Positions 61,362-64,000 of a stretch of DNA of 64,000 bases are shown here, piece after piece (positions within the stretch are counted from its first letter, which is position 1; every line of letters starts with the position of its first letter). Location of the stretch: the NCBI GenBank assembly GCA_947501005.1, contig CANMTU010000001.1:2256501-2320500 (forward strand), written 5' to 3'. The position numbers and the translations under genes were made by a program. This DNA comes from an uncultured Erythrobacter sp. (GTDB lineage: Bacteria > Pseudomonadota > Alphaproteobacteria > Sphingomonadales > Sphingomonadaceae). Below the pieces are notes generated by a model. That model saw only the letters and a program-made list of their open reading frames with translations. It ran no database searches and was not told where the DNA came from.

Positions 61362-62048
61362 TCAGGAGCCTTGCTCCACCAAGATCATATCCGAGATGGC
61401 GCTTCCGCGTTCTTGCAGAAATCTCCGGAGCCGAACTTCGTAACCGGGTTGGACTGCGTCGAGGACGGATGGACGCTGAGACAGATTCACTCGCCAAGCG
61501 TCGATCCTCCTCAGATCCTTCAGGACGCCGAAATCCTCAATGACGTCGAAGACATCGAAATAGCGGAAGATTGGAGCGTACACTGCATCCACTAGAGAGA
61601 AGGTATCGCCGGCGAACCAGGGGCCGTCGGTCAATTCATTTTCCACTCGGACAAACATGCTTCTCAGCTCCTTCGCGCCTGCAGCCAGCGCGTCTCTGTC
61701 CCGAGCATTGTAGAAACGGCTGATCGCTCCGAGTATGGAAGACCCGAATTCGATCCATGAGCGATGGCGTGCTCGTTCCAGAGGATCGGCAGGATGAAGT
61801 TTCGGGGCCACCGTGTCATCCAGATATTCGAGGATGACCGCGGATTCGAAGATTACGTGACGATCTTCGCCCTGCTTGACCAGAAGCAGAGGCACCTTGC
61901 CGAGAGGCGATATCTCTGTGAACCAGTCGGGCTTCTGGGCAAGGTCGATGTAGCTGCGATCGAAGCCCGTCCCCTTCTCGGTCAGGGCGATGGCCGCCCG
62001 CTGCACATAGGGGCAGAGGTGATGGCTCACCAATGTCAGATCAGCCAT
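61362..62048 (-). CDS. Glutathione S-transferase (omega/DHAR-like)
   Basis: The product is 228 residues. The N-terminal domain has the active-site motif HHLCPYVQRAAIALTEKG with a CPYV (Cys) centre as in omega/DHAR-type GSTs, then SPLGKVPLLLV and ESAVILEYLDD; the C-terminal helical domain includes WFAGDTFSLVDAVYAPIFRY. The Cys suggests thiol transferase or dehydroascorbate-type activity. A short palindrome lies in its leader. It may respond to the same stress as the ABM/MarR pair. Confidence 0.9.
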   Translation of the reverse strand: MADLTLVSHHLCPYVQRAAIALTEKGTGFDRSYIDLAQKPDWFTEISPLGKVPLLLVKQGEDRHVIFESAVILEYLDDTVAPKLHPADPLERARHRSWIEFGSSILGAISRFYNARDRDALAAGAKELRSMFVRVENELTDGPWFAGDTFSLVDAVYAPIFRYFDVFDVIEDFGVLKDLRRIDAWRVNLSQRPSVLDAVQPGYEVRLRRFLQERGSAISDMILVEQGS

Positions 62049-62062
62049 GTGCGTCGAGCCTC

Positions 62063-62087
62063 CTAGGAGATTGAAGAATCTCCTTAG
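62063..62087. promoter_or_regulatory. Inverted repeat in the GST leader
   Basis: AGGAGATT-GAAG-AATCTCCT is a perfect 8-bp inverted repeat, extended by a few bases with one bulge. It lies 15-40 bp upstream of the GST start and between the divergent GST and nuclease-like genes. It may be an operator or a leader hairpin that includes the ribosome site. Confidence 0.45.
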
Positions 62088-62189
62088 TGTATATGCAATA
62101 CAGCTCGACGCACAAGCTTCACGGATCTATTCTCGCAAGAATTGTCCGGCGCGTGATTGTCACATGCCATGGAGCGCACGGGGGTCTGA

Positions 62190-63182
62190 ATGCTGGAAGT
62201 ACTTACCTCGAAACGGGACATTCGATATGCCCAGGGGAATCTCGAGAAACTCCTGAAATCGGCTCTGGGCCGGATCGGCCGACGCAATGTCGGGTACCCG
62301 TCCGGCAATCATGACTATGAGATCTATGCCGCCGGACCGGGACAGATGTACTGGGGCCTCAGCAAGCCCGCTGATCACCACTCCATCCGTCGCTATGTGA
62401 ATTCCTTCGGGATCTATCGAGCCGAGGGCTCGCTGGAGATCACCGTGGAGATCAGCGTACCTGAGCAGGGTGACGACGGACGTGTGCAGGGGATGTTCGC
62501 TCGCGACCCGGTCGATGGGGCCGTCTATCTTCTGCATTCCGGTAAGGTCGGCGGGGGAACGGCTGGTGTGAGTGGGAGAGGCTTTCGCTCTTTTCTGGGG
62601 CCCCAACTCGAGACGGTTCAAGGCCAGGGGAGGCAGCGTAGCGGTATTCTGCTCGGCAATGTGAAAGACCCTCGTTTACCTGCTCTGATCTGGAACTACG
62701 TCGAACAGGCGGCAGCGTTCAAACGTTCGGTCCGAAGCGGCTCGTCCGACCATTCCGGCACTGAGCAGGAGCTGCTTCGGGATGAAGTCTGGGGGAGGCG
62801 GAAGGGCCGTCGCGTCGGCGAACTCGATTACGTGTCCTATCACGGACTAGTGTACCAAGCCCTGAAGAATTGGGTTCAGCCAAACCTGCGCGGGGACGAG
62901 CGCGCATCGCGGACGAGCCTGATCGACCTCGGAGTATGGCGCGGTGAACGTCTGGACGAGGTCTTCGAGATCAAGACCGAGGCGAGCAGACAATCGTTCT
63001 ATGCGGGCTTGGGCCAGCTGATGACCCATGCGGCCGAACCCCGAACCAGGATGACCCTGGTCATGCCGCAGGATGCCGAGATGCCCCTCGATTGCCTCGA
63101 TGCCTTGAAAAGGAACGACGTCCGACTGCTTCGCTATTCGTTGCACGGTGAAGGTCTCGATGTCTCCGTGGAGATAAGGTGA
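62190..63182 (+). CDS. PD-(D/E)XK nuclease-like protein
   Basis: The product is 330 residues. The C-terminal part has the nuclease core LIDLGVWRGERLDEVFEIKT: Asp246, then Glu260-x-Lys262, followed by a helix with Gln276 (YAGLGQLMTH), the QxxxY-type arrangement seen in many restriction-like enzymes. The N-terminal 200 residues are of unknown type and could recognise DNA or a partner. A GGGGG stretch precedes ATG 62190. It belongs to the cargo of the comM element and is a good candidate for a phage-defence effector. Confidence 0.65.
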   Translation: MLEVLTSKRDIRYAQGNLEKLLKSALGRIGRRNVGYPSGNHDYEIYAAGPGQMYWGLSKPADHHSIRRYVNSFGIYRAEGSLEITVEISVPEQGDDGRVQGMFARDPVDGAVYLLHSGKVGGGTAGVSGRGFRSFLGPQLETVQGQGRQRSGILLGNVKDPRLPALIWNYVEQAAAFKRSVRSGSSDHSGTEQELLRDEVWGRRKGRRVGELDYVSYHGLVYQALKNWVQPNLRGDERASRTSLIDLGVWRGERLDEVFEIKTEASRQSFYAGLGQLMTHAAEPRTRMTLVMPQDAEMPLDCLDALKRNDVRLLRYSLHGEGLDVSVEIR

Positions 63183-63240
63183 CGTGCGAATCTGCCATTT
63201 TTCCGCTAGCCAGGGCGAAGGATCGAAGGGAGTGGGGTGA

Positions 63241-63465
63241 ATGGCAGCGGTGACGGTTTTCGAGCGCGTAAAGGCGCTGATCGAAAGGCTATCTCCCGAA
63301 GCGATCTGTGACGACTGCATCACCGAGCGCCTCGATCTTACTGTTCGACAACACGCAAACCACAAGAGCCGAGAGCTGGCCGGCCAAGCGGGCTTCGAAC
63401 GTGCGCGTGGAGAATGCTCGCTCTGTGGCGATCGGAAATTGGTGATCCGCAGGCGCAGTCGCTAG
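63241..63465 (+). CDS. Small protein with two CxxC pairs (zinc ribbon-like)
   Basis: The product is 74 residues. CDDC (residues about 23-26) and CSLC (about 59-62) could bind one zinc ion, with a helical stretch ITERLDLTVRQHANHKSREL between. The C-terminus is basic (RKLVIRRRSR). GGGAGTGGGG precedes the ATG. It lies 58 bp after the nuclease-like gene and could be its DNA-binding partner. Confidence 0.6.
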   Translation: MAAVTVFERVKALIERLSPEAICDDCITERLDLTVRQHANHKSRELAGQAGFERARGECSLCGDRKLVIRRRSR

Positions 63466-63467
63466 GC

Positions 63468-63968
63468 TCACCTGCGTCGCAACGGGGGTTTGCCGGAGCG
63501 GCGGAGCGCCTCGATGACACAGATCACCTCCCAGTGAAGAGCCTTTCTCGCGATGAAATCCGCAAGCTCATCTTGGGAAAGGCTGAGAACCGAAACGGGC
63601 GTCCTATCGGGCGCATAAATGGTGGTCGCGAAAAGAGGCGGGAAGTCATCCTTTATCCTAGCGAGGTGCGGGCGGATGTTCGTCCGGCAGAAGCCATCGC
63701 TCGACGCTTGGTCTATCATCGATTTGGGCGGCGATAGGAGAGATGGATCATCCAACCAGATCCGCGCTGCCATAGCGTGCAGGAACAGCCTTTGGGCTCG
63801 CTCGGGGAGGTCCAGCAAACTCAACTCCCGCGAAGCTTGCCTATAGAGAGCTGTTGTCTGATCGCTGCCCGGTTCGCACAGCAGAAGAGCGGGAAAGCCG
63901 CTGATCGCCCATTTTCGCGCACCTTCGGTAAGAGGTCCGAAATCGATAGGGTCCCTGTCTTGGCTCAC
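63468..63968 (-). CDS. Hypothetical protein
   Basis: The product is 166 residues from GTG 63968, with AAGGAA about 8 bases upstream. It is soluble and helical (QRLFLHAMAARIWLDDPSLL; DELADFIARKALHWEVICVI). No family is recognised. Its stop is 2 bp from that of the CxxC gene, so the two are tightly convergent. Confidence 0.55.
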   Translation of the reverse strand: MSQDRDPIDFGPLTEGARKWAISGFPALLLCEPGSDQTTALYRQASRELSLLDLPERAQRLFLHAMAARIWLDDPSLLSPPKSMIDQASSDGFCRTNIRPHLARIKDDFPPLFATTIYAPDRTPVSVLSLSQDELADFIARKALHWEVICVIEALRRSGKPPLRRR

Positions 63969-64000
63969 GGGAGAGTTCCTTGGTTAGTCTCACGAACATA

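Noticed and set aside
1-64000. CRISPR array
   Set aside because: No set of regularly spaced direct repeats of 24-40 bp was seen; the short repeats noted are few and irregularly spaced.

Overview
The window is a high-GC alphaproteobacterial chromosome segment. The most likely source is the Sphingomonadales, family Erythrobacteraceae (inferred). Support comes from the rpmH-rnpA-yidD-yidC-engB order, an rpsT-dnaA neighbourhood, a PEP-CTERM secreted esterase, the alphaproteobacterial Ktr/Trk pair, and core genes with strong G/C third-position bias. Long open frames on the opposite strand of core genes are shadows of that bias.

Left accessory region, 1 to about 17200. It is less G/C-biased and full of fragments. 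It opens with a lipoprotein cut by the window edge and a monovalent cation/proton antiporter. Next come an IS3 remnant lying against a gene fragment, a frameshifted and N-terminally truncated AbiEii-type toxin, two unknown genes, and a Panacea-domain toxin-antitoxin pair. The centrepiece (7531-14168) is a three-gene operon: a membrane-anchored TerB-domain protein, a BrxD-like ATPase and a DEAD/DEAH helicase. This is the architecture of the Shango anti-phage system. Downstream are gene scraps, a small PD-(D/E)XK nuclease-like gene, a GFA-family gene and a VOC gene. Three copies of a short intergenic repeat are scattered here. The region ends at the 3' end of a tRNA-Lys(TTT), a plausible island boundary.

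Core region, 17200 to 55900. It carries a carbamoyltransferase, folK, an N-carbamoylputrescine amidase, an exported methyltransferase, msrA, ktrB/ktrA, an RsmB-type methylase, a DUF1674 protein, and a minus-strand run apbC / molybdenum hydroxylase / hemH / P450. It continues with hflK-hflC-degP, a class A PBP, msrB, rpsT, dnaA, a MoeB/ThiF enzyme, a PEP-CTERM esterase, a sirtuin, dapB-nth, dapE plus a dicarboxylate symporter, a cupin, an S1/P1 nuclease plus GST, a VOC protein, DUF1993, an OmpA-like protein, and the engB-yidC-yidD-rnpA-rpmH cluster.

Right accessory region, 55910 to the end. comM is broken after about 214 codons, just before its ATP-binding loop, and a large serine recombinase follows 40 bp later in the same orientation. 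This is the signature of an integrated element. Its cargo visible here includes an ABM monooxygenase/MarR pair with a palindromic operator, a GST, a GIY-YIG-like protein, a PD-(D/E)XK-like protein, and four unknown genes, one with two CxxC pairs. The other end of the element and the rest of comM lie beyond the window. The gene set has no counterpart I recognise and is the best place to look for an undescribed defence or mobile-element function.
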